Part shown: positions 20,044 through 29,210 of the stretch, piece by piece
How the letters are laid out: the number at the start of each line of letters is the position of its first letter
How positions within the stretch are numbered: the stretch's first letter is position 1
Origin: Nocardioides flavus (ex Wang et al. 2016)
GTDB taxonomy: Bacteria; Actinomycetota; Actinomycetes; Propionibacteriales; Nocardioidaceae
NCBI RefSeq assembly: GCF_014653115.1
Contig: NZ_BNAD01000002.1
Span: forward strand, 62,001 to 126,000
Reading direction: 5' to 3'
DNA length: 64,000 nt
Notes under the pieces: model-generated
The model's input: the letters and a program-made list of their open reading frames with translations, nothing else
The model's database searches: none
What the model was told of the DNA's origin: nothing
Program-made: the position numbers and the translations under genes

Positions 20044-21686
20044 ACGACGGCCCCCTCATCGTCCAGTCGGACAAGACGCTGCTGCTCGAGGTCGACCACC
20101 CCTCGGCCCCCGAGGCACGCAAGGCGATCGCCCCGTTCGCCGAGCTCGAGCGCTCGCCCGAGCACATCCACACGTACCGGCTCACCCCGCTCGGCCTGTG
20201 GAACGCCCGGGCCGCGGGGCACGACGCCGAGCAGGTCGTCGACGCGCTGCTGACGTGGAGCCGGTACGCCGTGCCGCACGCGCTGCTCGTCGACGTCGCC
20301 GAGACGATGGGCCGCTACGGGCGGCTGCGGCTGGAGAAGCACCCCGTGCACGGCCTGGTGCTCTCCTCGACCGACCGCCCGGTGCTCGAGGAGGTGCTGC
20401 GCGCCAAGAAGATCGCCGGGATGGTCGGCACGCGCCTCGACGACGACACGGTCGCGGTGCACCCGAGCGAGCGGGGCAACCTCAAGCAGGCACTGCTCAA
20501 GCTCGGCTGGCCGGCCGAGGACTTCGCCGGCTACGTCGACGGCGAGGCGCACGCGATCGACCTCGCCGAGGACGGCTGGACCCTGCGCCCCTACCAGCGC
20601 GAGGCGGCCGAGTCGTTCTGGGACGGCGGGTCGGGCGTCGTCGTCCTGCCCTGCGGTGCCGGCAAGACCATCGTCGGCGCCGCCTCGATGGCGCAGGCAC
20701 AGGCGACCACGCTGATCCTCGTGACCAACACCGTCAGCGCGCGGCAGTGGAAGGACGAGCTGGTCGCCCGCACGTCGCTGACCGCCGACGAGATCGGTGA
20801 GTACTCCGGTGCGGTGAAGGAGATCCGCCCCGTCACCATCGCGACCTACCAGGTGCTGACCACCAAGCGGAAGGGTGTCTACCCGCACCTCGAGCTGCTC
20901 GACGCGCGCGACTGGGGCCTCATCGTCTACGACGAGGTGCACCTGCTGCCGGCGCCGATCTTCCGGATGACCGCCGACCTCCAGGCCCGCCGCCGGCTCG
21001 GCCTCACCGCGACGCTGGTGCGCGAGGACGGTCGCGAGGGCGAGGTCTTCTCCCTGATCGGGCCCAAGCGCTACGACGCGCCGTGGAAGGACATCGAGGC
21101 GCAGGGCTACATCGCGCCCGCCGACTGCGTCGAGGTGCGGGTCACGCTGCCCGACGGCGAGCGCCTGGCCTACGCCACGAGCGACCCCGACACCCGCTAC
21201 CGGCTCGCCTCCTGCACCCACGCCAAGATCGACGTCGTGCGCGGCCTGGTGCGCCAGCACGCGGGCCAGCCGACGCTGGTCATCGGCCAGTACATCGACC
21301 AGCTCGACGAGATCGCCGAGATGCTGGACGCCCCGGTCATCAAGGGCGAGACGACGGTCAAGGAGCGGCAGCGGCTCTTCAACGCGTTCCGCGCCGGCGA
21401 GATCGGCCTCCTCGTGGTCAGCAAGGTCGCCAACTTCTCCATCGACCTGCCCTCGGCCGAGGTGGCCATCCAGGTCTCCGGCTCGTTCGGCTCGCGACAG
21501 GAGGAGGCCCAGCGCCTCGGACGGCTGCTGCGGCCCAAGACCGAGGGACGTACGGCGCACTTCTACACGATCGTCTCGCGCGACACCGTGGACGCCGACT
21601 TCGCGCAGAACCGGCAGCGGTTCCTCGCCGAGCAGGGGTATGCCTACCGGATCGTCGACGCCGGCGACCTGGCCGCCGAGGCCTGA
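20040..21686 (+). CDS. DNA repair helicase XPB
   Basis: A 548-residue superfamily 2 helicase of the bacterial XPB type, an ATP-dependent 3'-5' DNA translocase. It has an N-terminal XPB domain (1-170), Walker A LPCGAGKT (203-210), Walker B DEVH (298-301), GLTATLVREDG containing the RED motif, and motif VI QEEAQRLGRLLRPK. It is coupled to the CGNR gene by 4 nt. In archaea XPB works with the nuclease Bax1; no Bax1-like gene is present here. Confidence 0.95.
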   Translation: MNDGPLIVQSDKTLLLEVDHPSAPEARKAIAPFAELERSPEHIHTYRLTPLGLWNARAAGHDAEQVVDALLTWSRYAVPHALLVDVAETMGRYGRLRLEKHPVHGLVLSSTDRPVLEEVLRAKKIAGMVGTRLDDDTVAVHPSERGNLKQALLKLGWPAEDFAGYVDGEAHAIDLAEDGWTLRPYQREAAESFWDGGSGVVVLPCGAGKTIVGAASMAQAQATTLILVTNTVSARQWKDELVARTSLTADEIGEYSGAVKEIRPVTIATYQVLTTKRKGVYPHLELLDARDWGLIVYDEVHLLPAPIFRMTADLQARRRLGLTATLVREDGREGEVFSLIGPKRYDAPWKDIEAQGYIAPADCVEVRVTLPDGERLAYATSDPDTRYRLASCTHAKIDVVRGLVRQHAGQPTLVIGQYIDQLDEIAEMLDAPVIKGETTVKERQRLFNAFRAGEIGLLVVSKVANFSIDLPSAEVAIQVSGSFGSRQEEAQRLGRLLRPKTEGRTAHFYTIVSRDTVDADFAQNRQRFLAEQGYAYRIVDAGDLAAEA

Positions 21687-21731
21687 GCCTCCGGGCCGCC
21701 GTGGGCGTCCGCGCGGCTTTCGGTGCCCGGC

Positions 21732-21737
21732 TAGCCT
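21732..21737 (+). promoter_or_regulatory. -10 element (TAGCCT) of the MpaB-like gene
   Basis: TAGCCT is seven bases before GTG 21745, consistent with a leaderless transcript. Confidence 0.5.
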
Positions 21738-21744
21738 CGGCACC

Positions 21745-22629
21745 GTGACGCTTCGAGACCGCCTCGGCGCCGAGCTCTTCCGCAAGGTCGCCGGCCCCGA
21801 CGGCCCCCGCAACCGCCAGCGCGTGCACGGCACGCCGGGCCCGCGGTGGTTCGCGCCCGACTCCCCCATCGCCCGGGTCCACGGCGACGCCTCGATGTTC
21901 GTCGGCGGCATCCGCGCGATCATGCTGCAGTCGCTGCACCCCGCCGCCATGCAGGGCGTGGCCGACCACTCCGGCTACCGCGGCGACATGTGGGGGCGCC
22001 TCGCGCAGGTCTCGACCTACATCGCGATGACCACGTTCGGTGCCGAGCGCGACGCCCTCCAGGTGATCCGCGCGGTGCAGCGCGCCCACGAGTCGGTCAC
22101 CGGCACCATGCCCGACGGCACCCCGTACGCCGCGTCGGACCCGCACCTGCTCGGCTGGGTGCACGCCGCCGAGGTCGACAGCTTCCTCCTCGCCCACGAC
22201 AGGTTCGGCCACCGGCCGCTGGTGGGCGCCGAGCGCGACGAGTACGTCGCCCAGACCGCGCACGTCGCGGCACTGCTCGGCGTGACGGACCCGCCCACCA
22301 CGGAGTCCGGGCTGCGCGCGACCCTCGACGGCTACCGGCCCGAGCTCGCCGGGACCCCCGCCGCCCGCGACGCGATCGCGTTCCTCGTGTGGCACCCGGA
22401 CCTGCCGATCGTCGCGCGGCCGGCCTACCTCGCGCTGGTGGGCGCAGCAGTCTCCCTGACCCCGGAGTGGCAGCGGCGGGAGCTGGGCCTGCCCCACCCG
22501 CCGGTCCTCGACGCGGCGCTCGACCGGACCGTCGGCCACGCGCTCGGCAAGGTGTCGACCGGTGCCATCCGGTGGGCGATGGCGTCCGGGCACGCGGAGG
22601 CGCACGAGATCCAACGGGCCCGCGCGTGA
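21745..22629 (+). CDS. Oxygenase MpaB family (DUF2236) protein
   Basis: A 294-residue protein of the DUF2236/MpaB family, named after a fungal oxygenase that cleaves a prenyl chain; actinobacterial members such as latex-clearing-protein relatives may bind heme b. Conserved features are SPIARVHGDASMFVGG, the His-containing IMLQSLHPAAMQGVADHS, and GYRGDMWGRLAQVSTY. The natural substrate is unknown. It starts at GTG 21745 behind a -10 TAGCCT and overlaps the HD-domain gene by 4 nt. Confidence 0.85.
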   Translation: MTLRDRLGAELFRKVAGPDGPRNRQRVHGTPGPRWFAPDSPIARVHGDASMFVGGIRAIMLQSLHPAAMQGVADHSGYRGDMWGRLAQVSTYIAMTTFGAERDALQVIRAVQRAHESVTGTMPDGTPYAASDPHLLGWVHAAEVDSFLLAHDRFGHRPLVGAERDEYVAQTAHVAALLGVTDPPTTESGLRATLDGYRPELAGTPAARDAIAFLVWHPDLPIVARPAYLALVGAAVSLTPEWQRRELGLPHPPVLDAALDRTVGHALGKVSTGAIRWAMASGHAEAHEIQRARA

Positions 22630-23219
22630 CGCTCGCCGAGCGGTGGCCGCTGGCCGACCACCACGACCTGCGCGACGAGCTCCTCGCCGCCTGGGACCGT
22701 CCGGGTTACCACGACCTGCTCCACCTCACGGAGGTCCTCGACCGGCTCGACCGGCTGGCTCTCGCCGGCGCCGGGTTCGACCCGGTCACGACCGGTCTGG
22801 CCGCCTGGTTCCACGACGCGGTCTACGTCGGGGCCGAGGACGACGAGGAGCGGTCGGCCCGCTGGGCCGAGGAGTCGCTTCCGACCGCGTACGGCGACGA
22901 GGTCGCGCGGCTGGTGCGGATGACCGTCCACCACCGGCCGGACGACGACGACCCGGCCGGCTGCGCGCTCAGCGACGCCGACCTCGCGATCCTCGCCGCC
23001 CCGCGCGAGCGGTACGACGCCTACGTCGCAGGCGTGCGGGCCGACTTCGCGCACGTGGACGACGCCGACTTCCGTGCCGGCCGAGCGGCGGTGCTCGCGG
23101 ACCTCGCGGCGAAGCCGTACCTGTTCCACACGGCGCAGGCGCGCGCGCTGTGGGAGGCGCAGGCGCGGGCGAACCTCGCGCGCGAGCTCGCAGAGCTCGG
23201 AGGGGTCAGCGGTCGTTGA
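22626..23219 (+). CDS. HD-domain protein (predicted metal-dependent phosphohydrolase)
   Basis: A 197-residue protein with a small HD-type metal site: YHDLLHLTEV (H29, H33) and WFHDAVY (H63, D64), plus RMTVHHRP further on. This matches the family of short predicted HD phosphohydrolases of unknown substrate. GTG 22626 overlaps the stop of the MpaB-like gene (GTGA). Its 3' end overlaps the tail of the convergent GntR gene by 14 bp. Confidence 0.85.
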   Translation: MTLAERWPLADHHDLRDELLAAWDRPGYHDLLHLTEVLDRLDRLALAGAGFDPVTTGLAAWFHDAVYVGAEDDEERSARWAEESLPTAYGDEVARLVRMTVHHRPDDDDPAGCALSDADLAILAAPRERYDAYVAGVRADFAHVDDADFRAGRAAVLADLAAKPYLFHTAQARALWEAQARANLARELAELGGVSGR

Positions 23220-23928
23220 GCTGGAGGTAGACGGTGAAGCGGTCGTGCCGGTAGCAGGTGCGCGAGACCTCCACGATGCGCCCGTCCGACACGGCGCGAC
23301 GGGCGTGGCGCAGGACCGGGTCGCCCTCGGCGATCTCGAGGATCGCCGCCTCGTCGGCGCTGGCGCGGTCGGCGCTGATGGAGTCCTCGACCTCGGTGGG
23401 CCGCAGCCCCCGCGCCGCGAGCGCCTCGTAGAGGCTGGTGGGCGTGCCGTGCTGGAGGAAGCCGGGCAGCAGCACCTCGTTGAGGTAGGCGTCCTCCACG
23501 CAGATGATCGCCTGGTCGGCGCGGCGCAGCCGGCGCCAGTGCAGCACGGGGTCGCCGGGTGAGATGTCGAGGGCGCGGGCCACACCGGGGCCGGCCTGCT
23601 CGACGCGCGCGAGCAGCGTCTGCGACTCGGGCAGCATCCCGCGCCGGCGCATCTCCTCGGTGAAGGAGGTCAGGCGACCGGCGGTCTTCGGTGGCTGCGC
23701 GACGAAGGTGCCGCGACCGGGGATGCGCTCGAGGAGACCCTCGGCGACGAGCGCGTCGAGCGCCTGCCGCACGGTCATCCTCGCCACGCCGAAACGTGCC
23801 ACGAGCTCGCGCTCGGACGGGGCCGCAGAGCCCGGCGGCTGCGCCTCGATGAGGCTGCGGACGTGCTCGCGGACCTGGACGTGCTTCAGCGCCCGCTGGC
23901 GCGGTACCACGAGTTCGACCGGATCCAT
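23206..23928 (-). CDS. GntR-family regulator with UTRA effector domain
   Basis: A 240-residue HutC/UTRA-type regulator. The N-terminal winged helix (about 10-78) contains PSERELVARFGVARMTVRQALDALVAEG and the wing GRGTFVA. The C-terminal UTRA domain (about 90-235) should bind a small ligand, often a sugar phosphate or amino acid derivative; the ligand is not predictable. ATG 23928 lies six bases after a -10 TAGCCT. It is divergent from the AlkB-like gene with 117 bp between starts. No obvious target operon is beside it. Confidence 0.92.
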   Translation of the reverse strand: MDPVELVVPRQRALKHVQVREHVRSLIEAQPPGSAAPSERELVARFGVARMTVRQALDALVAEGLLERIPGRGTFVAQPPKTAGRLTSFTEEMRRRGMLPESQTLLARVEQAGPGVARALDISPGDPVLHWRRLRRADQAIICVEDAYLNEVLLPGFLQHGTPTSLYEALAARGLRPTEVEDSISADRASADEAAILEIAEGDPVLRHARRAVSDGRIVEVSRTCYRHDRFTVYLQLNDR

Positions 23929-23934
23929 GCAACG

Positions 23935-23940
23935 AGGCTA
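23935..23940 (-). promoter_or_regulatory. -10 element (TAGCCT) of the GntR gene
   Basis: On the minus strand TAGCCT is followed by six bases and ATG 23928, so the mRNA is probably leaderless. Confidence 0.5.
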
Positions 23941-24008
23941 GGACTGGGCTGGACCGGCGTCTGCAAATTGACGAAGACCGTGGTGAAGACTTGACCGAAT
24001 CTTGATCA

Positions 24009-24024
24009 TCGAACGCCTGTTCGA
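24009..24024. promoter_or_regulatory. LexA-binding site (SOS box)
   Basis: TCGAAC-GCCT-GTTCGA is a perfect 16-bp palindromic match to the actinobacterial/Gram-positive LexA box TCGAAC(N4)GTTCGA. It ends nine bases before the -10 TATGAT of the AlkB-like gene, so bound LexA would block RNA polymerase. Confidence 0.88.
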
Positions 24025-24033
24025 CAGGTGCGC

Positions 24034-24039
24034 TATGAT
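24034..24039 (+). promoter_or_regulatory. -10 element (TATGAT) of the AlkB-like gene
   Basis: TATGAT is a near-consensus -10, six bases before GTG 24046, so the transcript would be leaderless. The LexA box lies directly upstream in the -35 region. Confidence 0.7.
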
Positions 24040-24045
24040 CGAGTC

Positions 24046-24657
24046 GTGGACTACCAGACGTCCTTGTTCGCCGACGCCACCACGGACTCCGTGGCCCTGT
24101 CCCCCGAGCGCCGGCTCCTCTCCCACGGAGCGTGGGTCGACGTCCAGCGCAGCTGGCTCCGGGACCCCGACGCCGTGTTCTCCGCGCTCGTCACCGACGT
24201 GCCCTGGCGCTCCGAGCGCCGCGAGATGTACGACGCGGTGGTCGACGTCCCCCGGCTGGTCCACACCTACCTCGCGGGCGTCCCGCTCCCCCACCCGGCG
24301 CTCGAGGAGGCGCGTACGGCCCTGAGCCGGCACTACCTCCCCGAGCTCGGCGAGCCGTTCGTGACGGCGGGGTGCTGCTTCTACCGCGACGGGCGCGACT
24401 CCGTCGCGTGGCACGGCGACACGATCGGACGCGGCCGCAGCGCCGACACGATGGTCGCGATCGTCAGCGTCGGTGACCCCCGGCGGCTGGTGCTGCGCCC
24501 GCGCGGCGGCGGTGCGTCGATCGCGGTGACGATGGGCCACGGCGACCTGGTGGTGATGGGCGGCTCGTGCCAGCGCACCTGGGAGCACTCCGTCCCCAAG
24601 GTGGCCCACGCCGGGCCGCGCATCTCCGTCCAGTTCCGCCCGCTCAACGTCTTCTGA
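24046..24657 (+). CDS. AlkB-like Fe(II)/2-oxoglutarate dioxygenase
   Basis: A 203-residue member of the AlkB family, which directly reverses alkylation damage such as 1-methyladenine and 3-methylcytosine by oxidative demethylation. The iron ligands are H123 and D125 (AWHGDTIG) and H181 (WEHSVPK); the 2-oxoglutarate-binding arginines are R192 and R198 (RISVQFR). GTG 24046 is leaderless behind TATGAT, with a perfect LexA box upstream, so it should be DNA-damage inducible. Its last 14 bp overlap the convergent coxG tail. Confidence 0.93.
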   Translation: MDYQTSLFADATTDSVALSPERRLLSHGAWVDVQRSWLRDPDAVFSALVTDVPWRSERREMYDAVVDVPRLVHTYLAGVPLPHPALEEARTALSRHYLPELGEPFVTAGCCFYRDGRDSVAWHGDTIGRGRSADTMVAIVSVGDPRRLVLRPRGGGASIAVTMGHGDLVVMGGSCQRTWEHSVPKVAHAGPRISVQFRPLNVF

Positions 24658-25345
24658 GCAGCCTCCTGGCCACGAGGAGGACGAGGACCGCGACCAGCGC
24701 CTGCTTCCAGTAGGACTTCACGAGCACCGGCAGCACGGCGCTGCCGAGGTCGAGCGCCTCGGCCTCCCGCACGGGCCGCGGAGGCGGAGGCGGCGGCGCC
24801 GCGGCCGACGGGCCGGGTGGCGTTGTGGCGGCGGCCGGCTCAGGGGCAGGTGCGGCGGTCGGCTGAGGAGCCGGCTCGACGACCGGCTCGGCGACCGGCT
24901 CGGGCGCCGCGAGCCGCTGCTCGAGGCAGGCCACGAACTGGCCCAGGAGCTTGTCGGAGACGTCCTGCATCACGCCACGGCCGAACTGCGCGGGCTTGCC
25001 GGTGATCGCCAGGTCGGTCTCGACCGACACGTCCGTCGACCCGCCCGCATCGCTCATCGACACGACCACCTTCGCCCCGGCCGTGCCGTTGCCGCGCTTG
25101 TCCTTGCCCTTGGCGTCGACGACGAAGCGGTGGGCGGCGGCGTCCTTCTCCACGAACGTGCCGGACCCGTTGTACTGCAGTGCGATCGGCCCGAGCTTGA
25201 CCTTCACCGACCCCGAGAACGAGTCCGCGTCGGCCTCGGTGACCTGGGCGCCGGGGAAGCACTCGGCCACCGAGGCGATGTCGTTGAAGTGCGCCCAGGT
25301 CTCCTCGACGCCGATGGGCACGGTGAACCGGTGGTTCAGCTCCAC
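24644..25345 (-). CDS. coxG: CoxG-like SRPBCC protein with C-terminal membrane anchor
   Basis: A 233-residue protein of the carbon monoxide dehydrogenase subunit G family. Residues 1-145 form the SRPBCC fold (NHRFTVPIGVEETWAHFNDI, CFPGAQV, GSGTFVEKD, GRGVMQDVSDKLLGQF). A Pro/Ala-rich linker of about 55 residues and one transmembrane helix (QALVAVLVLLVARRLLRRR) follow. CoxG is proposed to recruit the CO dehydrogenase to the membrane so electrons reach quinone. It starts at GTG 25345, two bases after the coxM stop. Confidence 0.88.
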   Translation of the reverse strand: MELNHRFTVPIGVEETWAHFNDIASVAECFPGAQVTEADADSFSGSVKVKLGPIALQYNGSGTFVEKDAAAHRFVVDAKGKDKRGNGTAGAKVVVSMSDAGGSTDVSVETDLAITGKPAQFGRGVMQDVSDKLLGQFVACLEQRLAAPEPVAEPVVEPAPQPTAAPAPEPAAATTPPGPSAAAPPPPPPRPVREAEALDLGSAVLPVLVKSYWKQALVAVLVLLVARRLLRRR

Positions 25346-25347
25346 CC

Positions 25348-26193
25348 TCAGACCCCCGCGGCCTTGAGGACCGCCCGGCCGGTGAGGACGCGGGCGAGGT
25401 GCTGGCGGTAGTCGGCGGCGCCGTTGAGGTCCGAGGGCGGGTTCGTGCCCTCCGCGGCCAGGTCCGCGGCAGCGCGTACGCCGTCCTCGGTCGCCGTCGC
25501 GCCGGCCAGTGCCTGCTCGGTGGCGGTGGCCCGCAGGGGTGTCGAGCCCATGTTGGTCAGGCCCACCCGCGCCTCGTCGATGGAGCCTCTCACCGTGGCG
25601 GCCACGGCGACGATCGGCCACTGGTGCGCGACCCGGACGAACTTCTCGTAGTGGGCGCCCCAGCCGGTGTGCTTGGGGATGCGCACCTCGGTGAGGATCT
25701 CGTCCTCGCCGATCGCGGTCTCGAAGAGGTCGACGAAGAAGTCGGAGGCCTCGACCGTACGCGTCCCGCCGGACCCGGCGATGACGAACTGCGCCCCGAG
25801 GGCGAGGGCCGGCGCGCCGAGGTCGCCGGCGGGGTCGGCGTGGGCGAGGGCCCCGCCGAAGGTGCCGCGGTGGCGGATCTGGGAGTCGGCCACCTCCGCC
25901 GCCGCCTTGGACAGCAGCAGCGCGTGCTCCTTGACGAGGGCGTCGTCGCGGACGTCGTGGTGGGTGGTCATCGCCCCGATCACGATGGCGTCGCCGTCGT
26001 CGCGGATGCCCCGCAGCGATGAGATCCCGCCGAGGTCGATGACGACCTCGGGGGCGTTGAGGCGCATCCGCAGCACCGGCAGCAGGCTCTGCCCGCCGGC
26101 GAGGATCTTCGCGTCGTCGCCGTGCTCGCCGAGGGCGGCGAGCGCCTCCTCGACCGACGTCGGCGCGAGGTAGTCGAACTTCACCGGGATCAC
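25348..26193 (-). CDS. coxM: FAD subunit of a CODH/xanthine dehydrogenase-type enzyme
   Basis: A 281-residue medium subunit carrying FAD. FAD-binding motifs are AGGQSLLP (32-39) and RHRGTFGGALAHADPAGDL (108-126; TFGG in place of the usual TIGG). It passes electrons from the iron-sulfur subunit to an acceptor, probably quinone via CoxG. GTG 26193 overlaps the coxL stop by 4 nt. The gene order here is coxS-coxL-coxM-coxG. Confidence 0.93.
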   Translation of the reverse strand: MIPVKFDYLAPTSVEEALAALGEHGDDAKILAGGQSLLPVLRMRLNAPEVVIDLGGISSLRGIRDDGDAIVIGAMTTHHDVRDDALVKEHALLLSKAAAEVADSQIRHRGTFGGALAHADPAGDLGAPALALGAQFVIAGSGGTRTVEASDFFVDLFETAIGEDEILTEVRIPKHTGWGAHYEKFVRVAHQWPIVAVAATVRGSIDEARVGLTNMGSTPLRATATEQALAGATATEDGVRAAADLAAEGTNPPSDLNGAADYRQHLARVLTGRAVLKAAGV

Positions 26194-28648
26194 TGGCCTG
26201 CTCCTTCGTCCTGGTTGAGCGCACCGTCCTGGAAGTGGGGCATCGCGTCCGGCGGTGTGGGCGCATCACCGTCGTTGGCATGGATCGCGCGCCACACGCG
26301 CTCGGGCGTGCAGGGCATCTGGATGTCGTGCACGCCGAGGTGGCGTACGGCGTCGACGACCGCGTTGACGACCGCCGGCGTCGAGGCGATCGTGCCCGCC
26401 TCGCCGACGCCCTTGGTGCCGAGCGTGTTGGTCGTGCACACGCTCGGGTCGTCGGTGTGCACGACGTCGAAGGAGATCGTGTCGGCCGCGGTGGGGAGCA
26501 GGTAGTCGACGAACGAGCCGCTGACCAGGGTGCCCGACTCGTCGTGCACGGCCTCCTCCCACAGCGCCTGGGCGATGCCCTGCACGAGTCCGCCGTGGAC
26601 CTGGCCGGCGACGATCAGCGGGTTGATGATCGTGCCGATGTCGTCGCAGCAGGTGTACTTCCGCATCTTCACCGCACCGGTCTCGGTGTCGACCTCCATG
26701 GCGCACAGGTGCGTGCCGTGGGGGTAGTTGAAGTTCACGGGGTCGTAGGTCGCGTCCGCGTCGAGGTTGAGCTCCATGCCCTCGGGGTAGTCGTGGCCGG
26801 CGAAGGTCGCGGTCGCGAGCTCCTGGATGGTCTTGCCCTGGTCGGTCCCGCGGACGCTGAACCGGCCCGCGGTGTACTCCAGGTCGTCCTCGCTCGCCTC
26901 GAGGAGGTGGGCCGCGAGCACCTTGGCCTTCTCGATCACCTTGTCGGCCGCGCGTACGAGCGCCTCGCCGCCGACGACGAGCGAGCGTGAGCCGTAGGTG
27001 TCGAGTCCCTTGGGGGCGACCTGGGTGTCGCCGTGCAGGACCTCGACGTCCTCGAACGGGACGCCGAGCCGGTCGGCGACGATCTGGCTGAACGCCGTCT
27101 CGTGGCCCTGGCCGTGTGCGCTGGCACCGGTGACGACCTCGACCTTGCCGAGCGGGGTCATCCGCACGCTCGCGTGCTCCCAGCCGCCGGCGCCGTAGTC
27201 GAGGCTGCCGAGCACCCGGCTCGGGGCGAGGCCGCACATCTCGGTGAAGGTCGAGACGCCGATGCCGAGCTGGACTCGGTCGCCGCGCTCACGGCGCTCA
27301 CGCTGCTCGGCGCGGAGCGCGTCGTAGCCGAAGGACTCCTTGGCCTTGGCCGTTGCCGCCTCGTAGTTGCCGGAGTCGTACTCGAGGCCGGCGACCGTGG
27401 TGAACGGGAACTCCTCGTGCGTGATCCAGTTGCGCTCGCGGATCTCCAGCGGGTCGACGCCCACCTCCGCGGCCAGCTCGTCCATCAGGCGCTCGATGGC
27501 GTACGTCGCCTCGGGCCGCCCGGCACCGCGGTAGGCGTCGGTGAACGTGGTGTTGGTCAGCACGGTCTGGCACTCGAAGCGGTAGGCGGGGAACTTGTAG
27601 ATCGCGTTGAACATGAAGGCACCGAGGACCGGGACGCCGCCACCGACGATGGCGATGTAGGCGCCGAGGTCGGCGTCGAGGTGCACCTTGAACCCGGTGA
27701 CCTTGCCCTGCTTGTCGGCAGCGAGGGTCAGCGTCTGCACCTGGTCGCGGCCGTGGTGGGCCGCGAGCAGGCTCTCGCTGCGGGTCTCGGTGTACTTGAC
27801 CGGCTTGGCGAGCCGTCGCGCGACGGCCCAGGCGATCCACTCCTCGGGAGTGGTCTGGAGCTTGCCGCCGAACCCGCCCCCGACGTCGGGCGCGATGACC
27901 CGGATCTTCGACTCGGGAACGCCGGTGGTGGCCGCGAGGGCGAACCTCAGGATGTGCGGGATCTGGGTCGCCGACCACATGGTGATCTGCTCACCGGTCG
28001 GGTCGACGACGACGCTGCGCGGCTCCATGAAAGCGGGGATGAGCCGCTGCTGGCGGTACTCACGCTCGATGACGATGCCGTTGGCGCGGGCCTCCTCGAT
28101 GGCGGCCTCGACGTCCCCGCCGGTGCCGGCGTCGCCGGAGTCGAAGACCCACAGGGCCGACTTGTTGGTGCCGAGGTCGGGGTGCGCGAGGACCTGGTCC
28201 TCGAGGGCCTTCTTGATCCCGACGACGGCGGGCAGCTCCTCGTACTCGACGTCGACGAGCTCGGCCGCGTCGCGCGCCTCGGCGGCGCTGCGGGCGACGA
28301 CGACGGCGACGACCTCGCCGGCGAAGGCGACCCGGTCGGCCGGCATCGGCGAGTGCGCGGGCGTCTTCTGGTCGGGCGTGATCGGCCACGCGTTGATGCA
28401 GACACCGAGCTCCTCGCCGAAGTCCTTGCCGGTCAGCACGGTCACGACGTTGGGCGAGGCCTTGGCCGCCTCGACGTCGATCGAGGTGATCGTGGCGTGG
28501 GCGAACGGGCTGCGCACCATGGCCAGGTGCAGCATGCCCGGCAGGGTGATGTTGTCGGTCCAGCGCGTACGACCGGTGATGAGCCGCTGGTCCTCCTTGC
28601 GCCGGCGGTCCTTGCCGATCTCGGCGGCCGGGCGGTCCTGGGTGGCGG

Positions 28649-28652
<4 letters not shown>
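26190..28652 (-). CDS. coxL: Molybdopterin subunit, form II CoxL-like hydroxylase
   Basis: An 820-residue large subunit of the xanthine oxidase family that would carry the molybdenum-cytosine dinucleotide cofactor. Motifs are VGGGFGGK (257-264) and the catalytic base E751 in GVGEAG. The active-site loop is AYRGAGR (373-379), the form II signature; true aerobic CO dehydrogenases (form I) have AYxCSFR with the Cu-ligand cysteine. The substrate is therefore probably not CO but another aldehyde or N-heterocycle; this is an inference from family knowledge. ATG 28652 overlaps the coxS stop (ATGA). Confidence 0.94.
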
Positions 28653-29131
<479 letters not shown>

Positions 29132-29171
29132 CTGGCCGCTCCAGTGTGAGATGGGTCACTCCTGGTGCCGA

Positions 29172-29177
29172 ACCTAG
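29172..29177 (-). promoter_or_regulatory. -10 element (TAGGTT) of the cox operon
   Basis: TAGGTT on the minus strand (29177-29172) gives a start near 29165 and a leader of about 33 nt before coxS. A pair of heptad direct repeats ends exactly 8 bp upstream. Confidence 0.6.
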
Positions 29178-29185
29178 GTCGGGGT

Positions 29186-29203
29186 GGTTGGGAGATGGTT
29201 GGC
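29186..29203 (-). promoter_or_regulatory. SARP-type heptad direct repeats upstream of coxS
   Basis: Two identical heptads, CCAACCA on the minus strand (TGGTTGG at 29186-29192 and 29197-29203 on the plus strand), are separated by 4 bp, an 11-bp period. The repeat nearer the gene is 8 bp from the -10. This is the geometry known for SARP activators, and the adjacent regulator ends in a SARP-like DNA-binding region. Confidence 0.65.
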
Positions 29204-29210
29204 GGTCTTG

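Noticed and set aside
23929..24045. The GntR/UTRA protein as regulator of the AlkB-like gene.
   Set aside because: The intergenic region already has a perfect LexA box, and I see no second palindrome that would serve GntR.
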